Of a stretch of DNA of 64,000 bases, positions 27,912 to 36,186 are shown in pieces; position 1 is the stretch's first letter; the number at the start of each line of letters is the position of its first letter. The notes under the pieces are model-generated. The model saw only the letters and a list, made by a program, of their open reading frames with translations, searched no databases and was not told the DNA's origin. Source of the stretch: CAVTRI01 sp963737075 (GTDB taxonomy: Bacteria > Actinomycetota > Acidimicrobiia > Acidimicrobiales > Palsa-688). Location: NCBI GenBank assembly GCA_963737075.1, contig CAVTRI010000002.1, positions 1,674,001 to 1,738,000 of the forward strand, written 5' to 3'. Both the position numbers and the translations under genes were made by a program.

Positions 27912-27952
27912 TTGACGTCCCGAAACCGTGTACATAGAGTGAGCGGTCACTC
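27912..27952 (+). promoter_or_regulatory. Promoter with overlapping TetR-type operator
   Basis: TTGACG (27912-27917), 17 bases, then TAGAGT (27935-27940). The palindrome GAGTGAGCGGTCACTC (27937-27952) has perfect 6-bp arms and overlaps the -10 box, so binding should repress. The SDR start is at 27978 with GGGAGGGA upstream. The sequence is the best version of the motif shared with 3563 and 19395. Confidence 0.65.
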
Positions 27953-27977
27953 CGTTACCCGCACTGGGAGGGATCAG

Positions 27978-28820
27978 ATGGTGGAGCGCGCCGGTCGCGT
28001 GGAAGGCAAGGTGGCGATCGTCACCGGCGCGGGCTCGACGCCCGGCCCCGGGGTCGGGACGGGCAAGGCCGTCTCCGTCATGCTGGCACGCGAGGGTGCG
28101 AGCGTCCTCCTCGTCGACATGTACCCCGAGCGGGCCGAGCAGACCCGGAGCATGATCGAGGACGAGGGCGGCAAGGCCGCGGTCTTCGGCGCCGACGTCA
28201 CCCGGGCAGGCGACTGCGAGGCCATGGCCCGCGCCGCCGTCGACTCGTTCGGGACCGTCGACATCCTGGTCAACAACATCGGCCGGGCGTCGTTGGGCAC
28301 CGTCGTCGACATCAGCGAGGAGGACTGGGACCGCGCCCTCGACATCAATCTCCGCACCGTCTTCCTCGCTTCCAAGTACGTCGTCCCGGTAATGGCCGAG
28401 AAGGGTTCGGGGGCTGTCGTCAACGTGGCTTCGATTTCGGCGCTGCGGGGCGACGGGACCATCGCCTACTCAGCCGCCAAGGGCGCCATGATCGCCATGA
28501 CCATCGACATGGCGTACTCGCACGGGCGACAGGGCGTGCGAGTCAACGCCGTCGCCCCTGGGCATATCACGACGCCAATGGTGCTGTCCGTTTCGGCTCC
28601 GGGCCCGAGGGCGGAGTACATGAACACCATGCGATCCGAGGCCGGCCTGCTTGGCACGCCCGGCACCGGGTGGGATGTCGCGGCGGCGGTGACGTTCCTC
28701 GCCAGCGACGATGCCCGGTGGATCACCGGCGTCACCCTGCCGGTGGATTCTGGCGTGCTCAGCGTGACGCCACTGATGATGGCGCCGTACCTCCGCGCGG
28801 TGCCTGAACCGGAGGACTGA
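27978..28820 (+). CDS. SDR family oxidoreductase (long glycine-loop type)
   Basis: A 280-residue SDR with the unusual extended cofactor loop GAGSTPGPGVGTGKA, like the SDR at 1055. NNIG, Ser in VNVASIS, YSAAK and a WITGVTLPVDSG end are present. The C-terminus extends past the usual GG with a Met/Leu-rich tail (SVTPLMMAPYLRAVPEPED). ATG 27978 follows GGGAGGGA closely. A TetR-type operator overlaps its promoter. It is transcribed toward the amidohydrolase at 28934, which has its own promoter. Probably an alcohol dehydrogenase; substrate unknown. Confidence 0.9.
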   Translation: MVERAGRVEGKVAIVTGAGSTPGPGVGTGKAVSVMLAREGASVLLVDMYPERAEQTRSMIEDEGGKAAVFGADVTRAGDCEAMARAAVDSFGTVDILVNNIGRASLGTVVDISEEDWDRALDINLRTVFLASKYVVPVMAEKGSGAVVNVASISALRGDGTIAYSAAKGAMIAMTIDMAYSHGRQGVRVNAVAPGHITTPMVLSVSAPGPRAEYMNTMRSEAGLLGTPGTGWDVAAAVTFLASDDARWITGVTLPVDSGVLSVTPLMMAPYLRAVPEPED

Positions 28821-28852
28821 GTACGGCGCCCGAACCGCCGGGGTGAGCGGAG

Positions 28853-28897
28853 TTGCGCCTCGCGGCATGCACGGTGTAGAGTAAGTGAACAAGCACT
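28853..28897 (+). promoter_or_regulatory. Promoter with TetR-type operator upstream of amidohydrolase
   Basis: TTGCGC (28853-28858), 18 bases, TAGAGT (28877-28882), immediately followed by AGTGAACAAGCACT (28884-28897) with AGTG/CACT arms. The same TAGAGT -10 and the same position of the palindrome are seen at 27935, so the two neighbouring genes probably share a repressor. Confidence 0.5.
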
Positions 28898-28933
28898 CTC
28901 TAACTGGATCGATCGCAGAAGGAGCGTCCCACG

Positions 28934-30133
28934 ATGGCCGATCATGATGCGGGCCGCGTCGCGTTGTGTGAACGCTACGCCGTGGCTGACGTGGACTCTC
29001 ACATCATCGAGCCTCCTGACCTGTGGACGTCGCGCGTCTCCTCCAAATGGGGCGATCTCGTGCCGTACGTCAAGTACCACGATCGGCGGCAGGAGGATTG
29101 GTGGTATATCGGGACACAGAAGCTCTACGGCGTGGGAGCTTTCGCTCAGGCTGGGTGGCGCGACTTTCCCCCTTCGCATCCCCCCAGCCTGAGCGATGCT
29201 CTTCCCGCCGCCATCGATCCGAAGGCACGCCTCGCGTACATGGATGAGGTGGGCGTGTACTACCAGCTCATGTACCCCAACATCCTGGGGTTCCATAGCC
29301 ACGTGTTCCTCAATGAGATGCCGCAGGAGCTGGCAACCGAGTGTGTGCGCGCCTACAACGACTGGCTGGCTGAGTTCTGCTCGGCGGACTCGCGCCGGCT
29401 GATCCCGATGATGATGCTCCCGTTCTGGGACATCGACGCGTCGGTCGTCGAGATGCGCCGAGCCGCCGACATTGGTCACAAAGGCGTGGTGTTCGCGGCC
29501 CGCTATGACAAGGTCGGCATGCCCCGTCTGGTCGACGACTACTGGGAACCGCTGCTCGGCCAGGCCCAGGAGATGGGCCTCAGCATGAACTTCCATGTGG
29601 GCTTTCTGTCCTCCAGCGACGACCTCAAGGGCTCGGTCGACCAGTCGAAGAAGCTCGACTTCACCCGCGAAAGCTCGTTGACGCTGCTGGGCAATGCCCA
29701 GAACGTGGCCGAGGTCGTCCTGAGCGGCGTCTGTCATAGGTATCCCGAGCTCAAGTTTGTGTCCGTCGAAAACGGCGCCGGCTGGCTGCCGTTCCTCGCC
29801 GAGAGCATGGACTGGCAGTGGCTCAACGTCGGCGCCCACAAGGACTATCCCGACCGGCTGCTCCCCAGCGAGTACATGCGCCGGCAGATCTACGGGATGT
29901 ACTGGTTCGAGCGGAAAGCGATGCGTTCCGTCATCGACGAGCTCGCCGACAACCTGATGTTTGAGACCGACTTCCCGCACGCCACCAGCCTCTCCCCGGG
30001 ACCGGCGTCTGAATCACCGAGTCCGAGAGACGTCATGGAAGCGTCGCTTGCCGGCCTGCCCGACGAGATCGTGGGCAACGTGCTCCAGCACACGGCGACC
30101 AAGCTGTACCACCTGGACCCACCTGCTCGCTGA
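28934..30133 (+). CDS. Amidohydrolase-2 family protein
   Basis: A 399-residue TIM-barrel metal-dependent hydrolase of the ACMSD-related group. The first metal motif is VDSHIIEPP (Asp21-x-His23). Later landmarks are NFHVGF and the ETDFPH near the C-terminus with the catalytic Asp. Homologues hydrolyse or decarboxylate aromatic or ring-opened acids. GAAGGAGC precedes ATG 28934. Two further members are at 32021 and 44742, so the region may use several related hydrolases. The exact reaction is not readable from the sequence. Confidence 0.9.
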   Translation: MADHDAGRVALCERYAVADVDSHIIEPPDLWTSRVSSKWGDLVPYVKYHDRRQEDWWYIGTQKLYGVGAFAQAGWRDFPPSHPPSLSDALPAAIDPKARLAYMDEVGVYYQLMYPNILGFHSHVFLNEMPQELATECVRAYNDWLAEFCSADSRRLIPMMMLPFWDIDASVVEMRRAADIGHKGVVFAARYDKVGMPRLVDDYWEPLLGQAQEMGLSMNFHVGFLSSSDDLKGSVDQSKKLDFTRESSLTLLGNAQNVAEVVLSGVCHRYPELKFVSVENGAGWLPFLAESMDWQWLNVGAHKDYPDRLLPSEYMRRQIYGMYWFERKAMRSVIDELADNLMFETDFPHATSLSPGPASESPSPRDVMEASLAGLPDEIVGNVLQHTATKLYHLDPPAR

Positions 30134-30134
30134 C

Positions 30135-30242
30135 TGGTGCCCAAGCAGAAAAGTTGGCCTGCTTGTCGGTAGCTAAGAAGTCAACGGTGAGAGGCGAAAC
30201 AACGAAGCGACAAGCAGGCCAACTTTTCCGGAGGGGGCACCA
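30135..30242. repeat. 108-bp palindromic MITE-like element, copy 2
   Basis: Begins TGGTGCCCAAGCAGAAAAG and ends GGAGGGGGCACCA. Internal arms AAGTTGGCCTGCTTGTCG and its complement are separated by about 35 bases. It is the reverse complement of the element at 19761 with roughly nine in ten bases the same. It starts two bases after the amidohydrolase stop. Its last bases, GGAGGGGG, sit 9-10 bases before the GTG of the next gene and may serve as its ribosome site. Confidence 0.75.
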
Positions 30243-30245
30243 GGA

Positions 30246-31124
30246 GTGAAACTCGGCATTATCAGGCCGATCCTCACACGTTTTCCCGCGGCGCACGGCG
30301 CGTGGGAAGCCGACGGAACGATCGCTGACGTGGCGAGGATCGCCAAGGCCGCGGAGCACCTCGGATACGAATGCCTCACCTGTTCCGAGCACATCGCCAT
30401 TCCCGCGAAGGTGGAAGAGGCTGAGACATCGCCGGGGTCGTGCTATTGGGATCCGCTGGCGACGTTTGGCTACCTCGCTGCGCACACCTCGCGGATCCGC
30501 CTGGCGACCATCGTCGTCCCCCTCCCGTACCATCACCCGCTCGACATCGCCAAGCGCTACGGCACCCTCGATCGGATCTGCGGCGGCCGTGTCATCCTCG
30601 GTGTCGGCGTCGGTTATCTGAAGCCGGAGTTCGCCGCCCTCGGTGTGCCCTTCGAAGACCGCAACGAGCGCAGCGACGACGCCATCCGGGCCATCCGGGC
30701 GTCGTTCGGACAGCCCCAGCCCTCATACGACGGTGCCTACTTTCAGTTCGGCGGAATGGTCGTCGACCCGTGCGGCCTGCAGAAACGGGTGCCGTTGTGG
30801 ATCGGAGGCCGGACGCGTCGCTCTTTGCGTAGGGCAGTCGAGCTCGGTGACGCCTGGTATCCGTTCGCTGTCACGCCGGAACAGGTGGCGACGTGGCTTG
30901 TGGAAGCGAATGGTACGGCGGCATGGGACGAGCGTGAGCAAGCGCTTGACGTCGTGCTCGCCGCCAGGGTCGACCCGCTCGACGCCCGGGACGACACCGT
31001 CGCAACCGTGCGCGAGCTGCGCGCCGCGGGGGCGAACATGCTGTTGGTTCGCTTCGTCCACGACTCCCTCGAGCGCTACCTGGAGCAGCTCGAGGCGATG
31101 CCGGGTCTGGTCGCGTCCCTCTGA
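30246..31124 (+). CDS. F420-dependent-type LLM class oxidoreductase
   Basis: A 292-residue luciferase-like protein. GVGVGYLKPEFAALGVPFEDRN is characteristic of the TIGR03619 group (Rv2161c-like, F420-linked). Other landmarks are CSEHIAIP, IVVPLPYHHPLDIAKRYGTLD and GDAWYPFAVTPEQ. GTG 30246 follows GGAGGGGG contributed by a repeat element. It probably performs hydride transfer or monooxygenation on a pathway intermediate. The gene converges with the double-hotdog gene at 31132, leaving 7 bases. Confidence 0.88.
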   Translation: MKLGIIRPILTRFPAAHGAWEADGTIADVARIAKAAEHLGYECLTCSEHIAIPAKVEEAETSPGSCYWDPLATFGYLAAHTSRIRLATIVVPLPYHHPLDIAKRYGTLDRICGGRVILGVGVGYLKPEFAALGVPFEDRNERSDDAIRAIRASFGQPQPSYDGAYFQFGGMVVDPCGLQKRVPLWIGGRTRRSLRRAVELGDAWYPFAVTPEQVATWLVEANGTAAWDEREQALDVVLAARVDPLDARDDTVATVRELRAAGANMLLVRFVHDSLERYLEQLEAMPGLVASL

Positions 31125-31131
31125 AAGTCTC

Positions 31132-31986
31132 TTAGCCGACGATCTGCAGGATCGCCGACCCGGAGGTAACCGGGCGGTCTTCGTTGCCCTCGTCATGCAG
31201 GGTCATCCGGACGCCAACGTTCTGGTCGGCTCCGCGCACGGCTTCACCGTCGACCCGGAAGGGACCGATCTTCCCCCGGGCCAAGAACATCACGTGCCAG
31301 CTCTGCATCTGCAGCTTGTCCGTCCCGATGAGCTCGGCGGCCAGGTCGATGGCGGCTGTCTCCAGGACGATGTGCTGGGGGCCGATATGGAGCGCGGCAT
31401 CCGGTGAGGCGAACTCGACCGAGAGTTCGGGCAGGACCCAGTGCCCGTCGCTTCGGCGCGATGCCCCGAATACCTCCCAGAGCGGCGGGAGGTCCGGCGA
31501 GTCGACGATCTCCAGCTTGTTTTCGGGCATCTTGTCGAGCCCCTCCGGAGGTGTGCCGAGGGAGACCCCCTGTCCTTCGGTGAAGGCGATGACTCTCGCG
31601 TGGTCGTCCGCGTCGACAATCTTCGACCGGCTGTAGCCCATCCGCGCGCCGAGCCTGAGCTCCTCCGACTCGACGACCTCGATCCGCTTCACGTCGTGGG
31701 CGCTATCCAGGATCTGGCAGCTGTGGATGACCGGGTTGGGGACCGCGACCAGATCCGACCCGACGCTGCCCTCGGGAGAGCTGATCGAAATCGGCGCCAC
31801 CAACAGGCCGCCGGCGGCGTTGCGCATGTCCCGTCGAAGGGTGACGGTGTTGTCTACGGGGCCGGTGTTCATCGAGCCGTGGTTGCGCCCGATGTAGCGG
31901 TAGCTCAGCAGCCCGCTCCAGCGGCGCTCGAGCTCCTGGGCGTACGCCTTCGGGTCGCCCTTCAGCTCCCGGATGTCCTTCAGCAT
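31132..31986 (-). CDS. Double-hotdog protein, acyl-CoA thioesterase/PaaI-like
   Basis: A 284-residue protein with two hotdog-like halves. The first centres on NAAGGLLVAPISISSPEG and RIEVVESEELRLGARMGYSRSKIVD. The second centres on ALHIGPQHIVLETAAIDLAAE and QSWHVMFLARGKIGPFRVDGEAV. The pattern resembles PaaI-type thioesterases, which hydrolyse acyl-CoA or protect against dead-end CoA esters. AGGAGGTATGTG directly before ATG 31986 is a near-perfect ribosome site and fixes the start. The gene is 34 bases downstream of an amidohydrolase and probably in its operon. Function is inferred from fold only. Confidence 0.7.
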   Translation of the reverse strand: MLKDIRELKGDPKAYAQELERRWSGLLSYRYIGRNHGSMNTGPVDNTVTLRRDMRNAAGGLLVAPISISSPEGSVGSDLVAVPNPVIHSCQILDSAHDVKRIEVVESEELRLGARMGYSRSKIVDADDHARVIAFTEGQGVSLGTPPEGLDKMPENKLEIVDSPDLPPLWEVFGASRRSDGHWVLPELSVEFASPDAALHIGPQHIVLETAAIDLAAELIGTDKLQMQSWHVMFLARGKIGPFRVDGEAVRGADQNVGVRMTLHDEGNEDRPVTSGSAILQIVG

Positions 31987-32020
31987 CACATACCTCCTGT
32001 CCTCGGCTTTGGTATCGGGT

Positions 32021-33466
32021 TCATACGGATGTCCGGGCGCTGGCCTGGATCCTGGCGACCTCCGCTTCGACGGCTGTCCTGGCGAAGAACGACCCCTCGG
32101 CCCCTGCATAGAACCTGACGGCGTTGGTGCACACGAACTCCCTGAATTGCTCGGCCGTCAGGATCGCGTCCTCCACCAGCTCGTACGCCTCGACGAGGGG
32201 CTGCGTAAACGAGGGCACGTCCCAATGACCGATGTCCGAGCCCATCATCGCCGGCAACCGGGCACCGAGGGGGTTGGCCCGCGTGTCATACGCCAAGCCG
32301 ACGAGCGGGTCATCGCCTTCGCAGCCCCAGAAGAAGCTGCGGCAAAACACGTCGCGGATGTCCTCGACCGATCGCACCCCGCTCTGGGCGAAGTCGTCGA
32401 CCTGCTCCTGGCTAGCGAAGACGCCCGGCACGAGTTGGTCCGGCGCATAGCGGGCCAGGTCCGGGGCGTACGTCTCGGCGAGACAGTGCACGGCCGTGGC
32501 GTCAATACGCGAGGGATCCAGCCGTCCGAGCCCGACCCTGCCGCGCTTTTCGAAGCGCGAGACGAGGTCTCCGTACACGCGGACACCGACGGCGACGCCC
32601 CCTTCGAGCAGTGCGACGCGCAGCTGTGGGAACCGGGTGGTGACGCCGCCGAGAAAGAGCGACTTGGCGGTGGCCTCGCCGACCGCACCAAAATGGCCTG
32701 CCGCATAGGAGTAGTTGGACGGCGAATAGTGGCCCATGAGCCCGAAGCCCGATGTGTGGCAGGAGATCGGGACGTCGAGCTCCACCGCCTTGGCCCAGAA
32801 AGGGTCGTAGTCGTCGTCGCTGTCGAGCCCGTACGCATCGATGCGTTGCAATCGCGCCCGATACTCCGGCGGCGCGTTCGCAAACGCAGGAATGGGGCGC
32901 CAGACGAACGATGGGATGAGCGCAGCCTTGAGCCCGACAGATACCGCGTGCTCAAGGCCGGCGACGCCTTCCGCCGGGGTATGCATCGGGACGACGGCAA
33001 CAGGGGACAAGCGATCGCCATACGGGCCGTACAACTCGGCCACATACTCGTTGTAGAGGCGGCACAACGTGACCCGGGTGTCTTCCGGCTCCAGCGAGAG
33101 CAGCCGCAGCCCCCGGGACGGGTACACGACCGCAAAATCGATGCCGGCCTCGGGCAGGCGCTCGTGATACAGGGCGGGCATGGCGACGGTCGCGTAGTCC
33201 CGCGTGTCGCTGGGCGTCCACCAGATCGGGCGAGCGGACAGGTGGAGCCGCCTGCGCTCCTCCGACGACGGCACCCGCTCGCCGGCGCTGTCGGCCAGAC
33301 CGCTGGCTCGGACCGCCAGCGCTTCCAGGTGCTGTCCGGCGCCGTGATCGCGGACGAAGTCGGCGAATGCCACGCTGACTTCGACGTGGTGGGCGTCGGC
33401 GTCGATGACGACATGTCCGAGCCCGTCTCGGACTCGACGCGCGTCGTGGTCGCCGTTCACCGCCAT
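32021..33466 (-). CDS. Amidohydrolase-2 family protein
   Basis: 481 residues, longer than its relatives at 28934 and 44742. Metal motif VIDADAHHVE has Asp24-x-His26. SCHTSGFG and MMGSDIGHWDVP supply later metal and catalytic positions. An N-terminal insertion at about 45-80 is rich in Arg. It likely hydrolyses or decarboxylates a carboxylated intermediate. ATG 33466 lies at the edge of a 61-bp duplication. The operon order on the minus strand is D-aminoacylase, this gene, double-hotdog protein. Confidence 0.88.
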   Translation of the reverse strand: MAVNGDHDARRVRDGLGHVVIDADAHHVEVSVAFADFVRDHGAGQHLEALAVRASGLADSAGERVPSSEERRRLHLSARPIWWTPSDTRDYATVAMPALYHERLPEAGIDFAVVYPSRGLRLLSLEPEDTRVTLCRLYNEYVAELYGPYGDRLSPVAVVPMHTPAEGVAGLEHAVSVGLKAALIPSFVWRPIPAFANAPPEYRARLQRIDAYGLDSDDDYDPFWAKAVELDVPISCHTSGFGLMGHYSPSNYSYAAGHFGAVGEATAKSLFLGGVTTRFPQLRVALLEGGVAVGVRVYGDLVSRFEKRGRVGLGRLDPSRIDATAVHCLAETYAPDLARYAPDQLVPGVFASQEQVDDFAQSGVRSVEDIRDVFCRSFFWGCEGDDPLVGLAYDTRANPLGARLPAMMGSDIGHWDVPSFTQPLVEAYELVEDAILTAEQFREFVCTNAVRFYAGAEGSFFARTAVEAEVARIQASARTSV

Positions 33467-33585
33467 GACGCCGCAGTGGGCTCGGCAGAAGGCATCGCGC
33501 CAAACCTAGCGGGCCGCCTGCGAGCATGACGCCGCAGTGGGCTCGACAGAACGCATCGCGGCCAACCTGGCCCCCATTAGCCGCG
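33464..33585 (-). repeat. 61-bp tandem duplication spanning a gene start
   Basis: Copies begin at 33464 and 33525. Both start CATGACGCCGCAGTGGGCTCG and agree closely for about 45 bases before diverging. The first copy contains the ATG of the amidohydrolase; the second covers its leader and reaches the last codons of the D-aminoacylase gene. Confidence 0.8.
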
Positions 33586-35218
33586 CACAAGCCGCCCGGG
33601 CGCGGCGCCGGGCACGTCTTCCCCAGCGACACGCGTCGCCTCGCCATTCACCCACACGTGCTCGATACCGCTGCTGCGCACGAGCAGGCGGTCGGCGCCG
33701 CCCGGCTGGTCCTTCACCCGTTCGACCGGCGTGCAGCCAACTGCTGAGGCGTCGAAGGCGACAAGATCGGCATAAAATCCCTCCTGCACCAGCCCGCGGT
33801 CGGCGATGCGGAACGCCGCATGCGGATGTCCCGTGAGCCGCCAGACCGCGTGTTCAAGAGGCAGCGCCTTCCGCTCGCGTACCCAGTGGCCAAGCAGGTG
33901 TGTCGAGAAGCAGGCGTCGCACAGCTGGCTGGCATGGGCGCCCGCATCCGACAGGCCGAGCAGCGTACGCGTGTCGGCGAGCAGGTCGCCGATCTCGTCG
34001 TCGCCGTCGTTGTCCATCACGACCCGGAAGCGGGTCGCCAGGTTGTCCGACAGCGCTAGGTCCAACATGACGTCGAAAGGAGTGGTGCCGCTGGCTGCGG
34101 CCAGCCGATCGATTGGGATGCCCACGATGTCCTGGTGGACGGCTGTCTCCTCGACATCGATCTTCGACCAGCGATGACTCCAGGTCTGCAGCGTTGGCTG
34201 GCGGGCCCGGTCTCTCCAGGCCAGGTCGCGGTAGAGCGATGCTCGGGTCTCTCGAGGAACGGCCAGGACTTCCTTCCACTCGTCGATCTCCCCCAAAGGC
34301 GAAGGGTCCGCCAGGCTTGTCTGCATGACGATCGGCCGGCAGGCGATCTGCGGGTACACCTCGCCCGGGAGCGCCGCTCCCCGCGCCACCGTCCGCATGG
34401 CGGCGCCCGGTTTCTCCGCGCGAGCCACGAGAGCCGTCCACGTGACGGGCACACCGTAGCGCACGGCAATGTCGGAGAACTGATCGACGAACAACCCCGG
34501 CCCGATCGACGCCGCGACCACGCCCTTGCGGAGGCGCCCGAGCACGGAGGCCAAGGCGTACACCTCGTCCACCTCCGCGAAGCGACTCGGCACCGGCCGC
34601 CCGAAGGCACCCTGATGGTTGGGCTGCCGTGATGTGGAAAACCCGATCGCCCCCGCTTCCATTGCCTCGGCCACGATCTGGGCCATGGTCCCCAGCTCCT
34701 CGGCGGTCGCTGGTCGCTCTTCGCCGTCGAGGACAAACAACCGGAGAGGGGAGTGGCCGATGAATGCGCCAACGTTGAGTCGCTTGTTTCGTCGCTCGAG
34801 CGCCGCCAGGTACTCGGGAAAGGTTTGGAAGCACCAGTCGATCCCGGAGTCGAGCGCCTCCATAGACATGCCCTCGACATTCTCGAGGGTCCGCACCACA
34901 ATCTCGCGGTGCTGCGGAAGAGTCGGAGCGACGCCGAAGCCGCAATTGCCCATGATCACGCTCGTCACCCCATGCCAGCTGGAAGGGGTGAGGTCGCTGT
35001 CCCACAGGATTCTGCGCGTCGTAGTGGGTGTGGACGTCGATGAACCCGGGCGCCAATGTCAGGCCGTCGAGCTCGACGACGTTCGTGCCGGAATCCGGCT
35101 GGAGTTCTCCCGGTGAGCAGACGGCGACGATGCGATCATCGACGACAGCGACGTCGGCAGCCCGCGCCGGGCCACCCGTCCCGTCTACCAGGCTGGCATC
35201 CCGCAGAAGAAGATCCAT
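33577..35218 (-). CDS. N-acyl-D-amino-acid deacylase / amidohydrolase-3 family (frameshifted)
   Basis: Joined, the frames give 546 residues, normal for D-aminoacylases. The N-terminal frame runs MDLLLRDASLVDGTGGPARA to FIDVHTHYDAQ, with the HxH zinc pair. The second frame gives VTSVIMGNCGFGVAPT onward, with SDAGAHASQLCD carrying the late Asp. At 35008-35012 the plus strand reads GGATTCTG; GGATCTG would restore DAQILWDSDLTPSSWHGVTSVIMG. I infer one extra base. The enzyme removes acyl groups from D-amino acids or hydrolyses related amides. ATG 35218 is used. A half-match to the TetR-type operator lies upstream near 35240. Confidence 0.8.
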
Positions 35219-35335
35219 CGGCTGACCAACGTAGCAAACACTCGCTCACTTCCCAAGGGCCCTCGGTCGGCGCCGAGGTCACTCGGCCCCACCGCTTGTG
35301 GTGTTATTCTATGAGTATGTGTTCGCTCTCTACGG

Positions 35336-35472
35336 GCTGTGCGGCGGTGACCACCTGTGCAGCGATGACGGGGTTTTCAGCGATAAGCGGATGTGCAGCG
35401 ATGACCAGCTGTGCAGCGATGACCGGTGTGCGGCGATGACCGGGTGTGCAGCGATGACGGGGTGCGTGGTGA
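35336..35472 (+). repeat. Degenerate 18-bp tandem repeat (minisatellite)
   Basis: About seven head-to-tail units with consensus TGTGCAGCGATGACCGGG, lengths 16-20 bases, fill the gap between the D-aminoacylase start and the TetR gene at 35506. In one frame they would encode repeated CAAMTG hexapeptides (from ATG 35311 to 35439), but no ribosome site precedes that ATG. There are no unique spacers, so it is not CRISPR. It lies where the TetR promoter should be. Confidence 0.75.
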
Positions 35473-35505
35473 AGACATGGGGGCTGGTGAAGACCAGGAG
35501 GACCG

Positions 35506-36183
35506 ATGCCTAGGCAGGCCGCCCGTTCAGCAAGGACGGCTAGTGCCGCACCCCGGGCCCGCCGCCTGACCGCCGAGGCGCGGCGGAGCTCCATCCTGAA
35601 GGCGGCGAGGCGCGCGTTCAGCGAAACCGGGGATATGAACGGCACGACGATCAAGGCGATCGCCGAGCGAGGCGGAATCAGCGAAGGCGTTATCTACCGT
35701 CATTTCGAGAGCAAGGACCAGTTGTTCTTCGAGGCGGTCGTCGAGCCGCTCACGGATGCGGTGGACAAACTGGTGGCCGCCGCCGAGGTGGTCGACCGCG
35801 ACGAGCCGCTGACTGCCGAGCGCCAGATGCAGACCCTCAAGGGCCTGTACCGGCAGCTCAGCTCGAGCCTCGAGGAGGTGCTTCCCCTGCTCGGGCTCGT
35901 GCTCTTCGGTGATCCCCAGGTCGCCAGACAGTTCTATAGGGAGGATTTCGCGGCGGCCATGGACCGTCTCGCCAAGGCGTGGCAGCAGGTCGAAGGCCAT
36001 TACGGGTTCGAGTTCGCCTCAGCAGATATTTCCGCCCGAGCCGTGATGGGGATCGCGCTCATTCTTGCCCTCGAAAGCCACCACAACAGCCGTCTCGATC
36101 GGGACCGCGCGCTCGACCTCGTCACCGAGGGAACGCTCAAGGGTTTCTTCCCAACCAACCAGCCTGGGCGACGTCGCCGCTGA
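35506..36183 (+). CDS. TetR/AcrR family transcriptional regulator
   Basis: 225 residues. After a basic N-terminal arm, the helix-turn-helix lies at about residues 27-75 (RRSSILKAARRAFSETGDMN ... ISEGVIYRHFESKDQLFFEAV). The C-terminal core ends ADISARAVMGIALILALESH and VTEGTLKGFFPTN. The broken TetR at 19393-19721 has a nearly matching C-terminus, so the two are paralogues. It is a candidate for binding the shared AGTGAGCG palindromes. It is followed after three bases by a SnoaL-like gene, suggesting a two-gene operon. Ligand unknown, likely an acyl-CoA or pathway acid. Confidence 0.92.
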   Translation: MPRQAARSARTASAAPRARRLTAEARRSSILKAARRAFSETGDMNGTTIKAIAERGGISEGVIYRHFESKDQLFFEAVVEPLTDAVDKLVAAAEVVDRDEPLTAERQMQTLKGLYRQLSSSLEEVLPLLGLVLFGDPQVARQFYREDFAAAMDRLAKAWQQVEGHYGFEFASADISARAVMGIALILALESHHNSRLDRDRALDLVTEGTLKGFFPTNQPGRRRR

Positions 36184-36186
36184 GTC

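Larger units (their letters stand above)
27268..27977. other. 710-bp non-coding repeat island
   Basis: No gene is supported here. The stretch contains, in order, four tandem copies of an 8-mer, five copies of a 29-bp unit built on TGGCGCGATC, a perfect 20-bp hairpin, a fragment of msrB, two copies of GAAAACGGCGCCAAAAC (near 27776 and 27877) and then the promoter of the SDR at 27978. The open frames crossing it are artefacts of GC content. The decamer TGGCGCGATC returns as its reverse complement in the island at 57705-58077. Confidence 0.75.

Noticed and set aside
35311..35439. Small Cys-rich repeat peptide gene
   Set aside because: It is open for 42 codons but has no ribosome site, and the repeat alone explains the pattern. 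It is kept only as a question in the minisatellite finding.
35336..35472. Possible CRISPR array
   Set aside because: The units are 16-20 bases, contiguous and degenerate, with no unique spacers and no cas genes.
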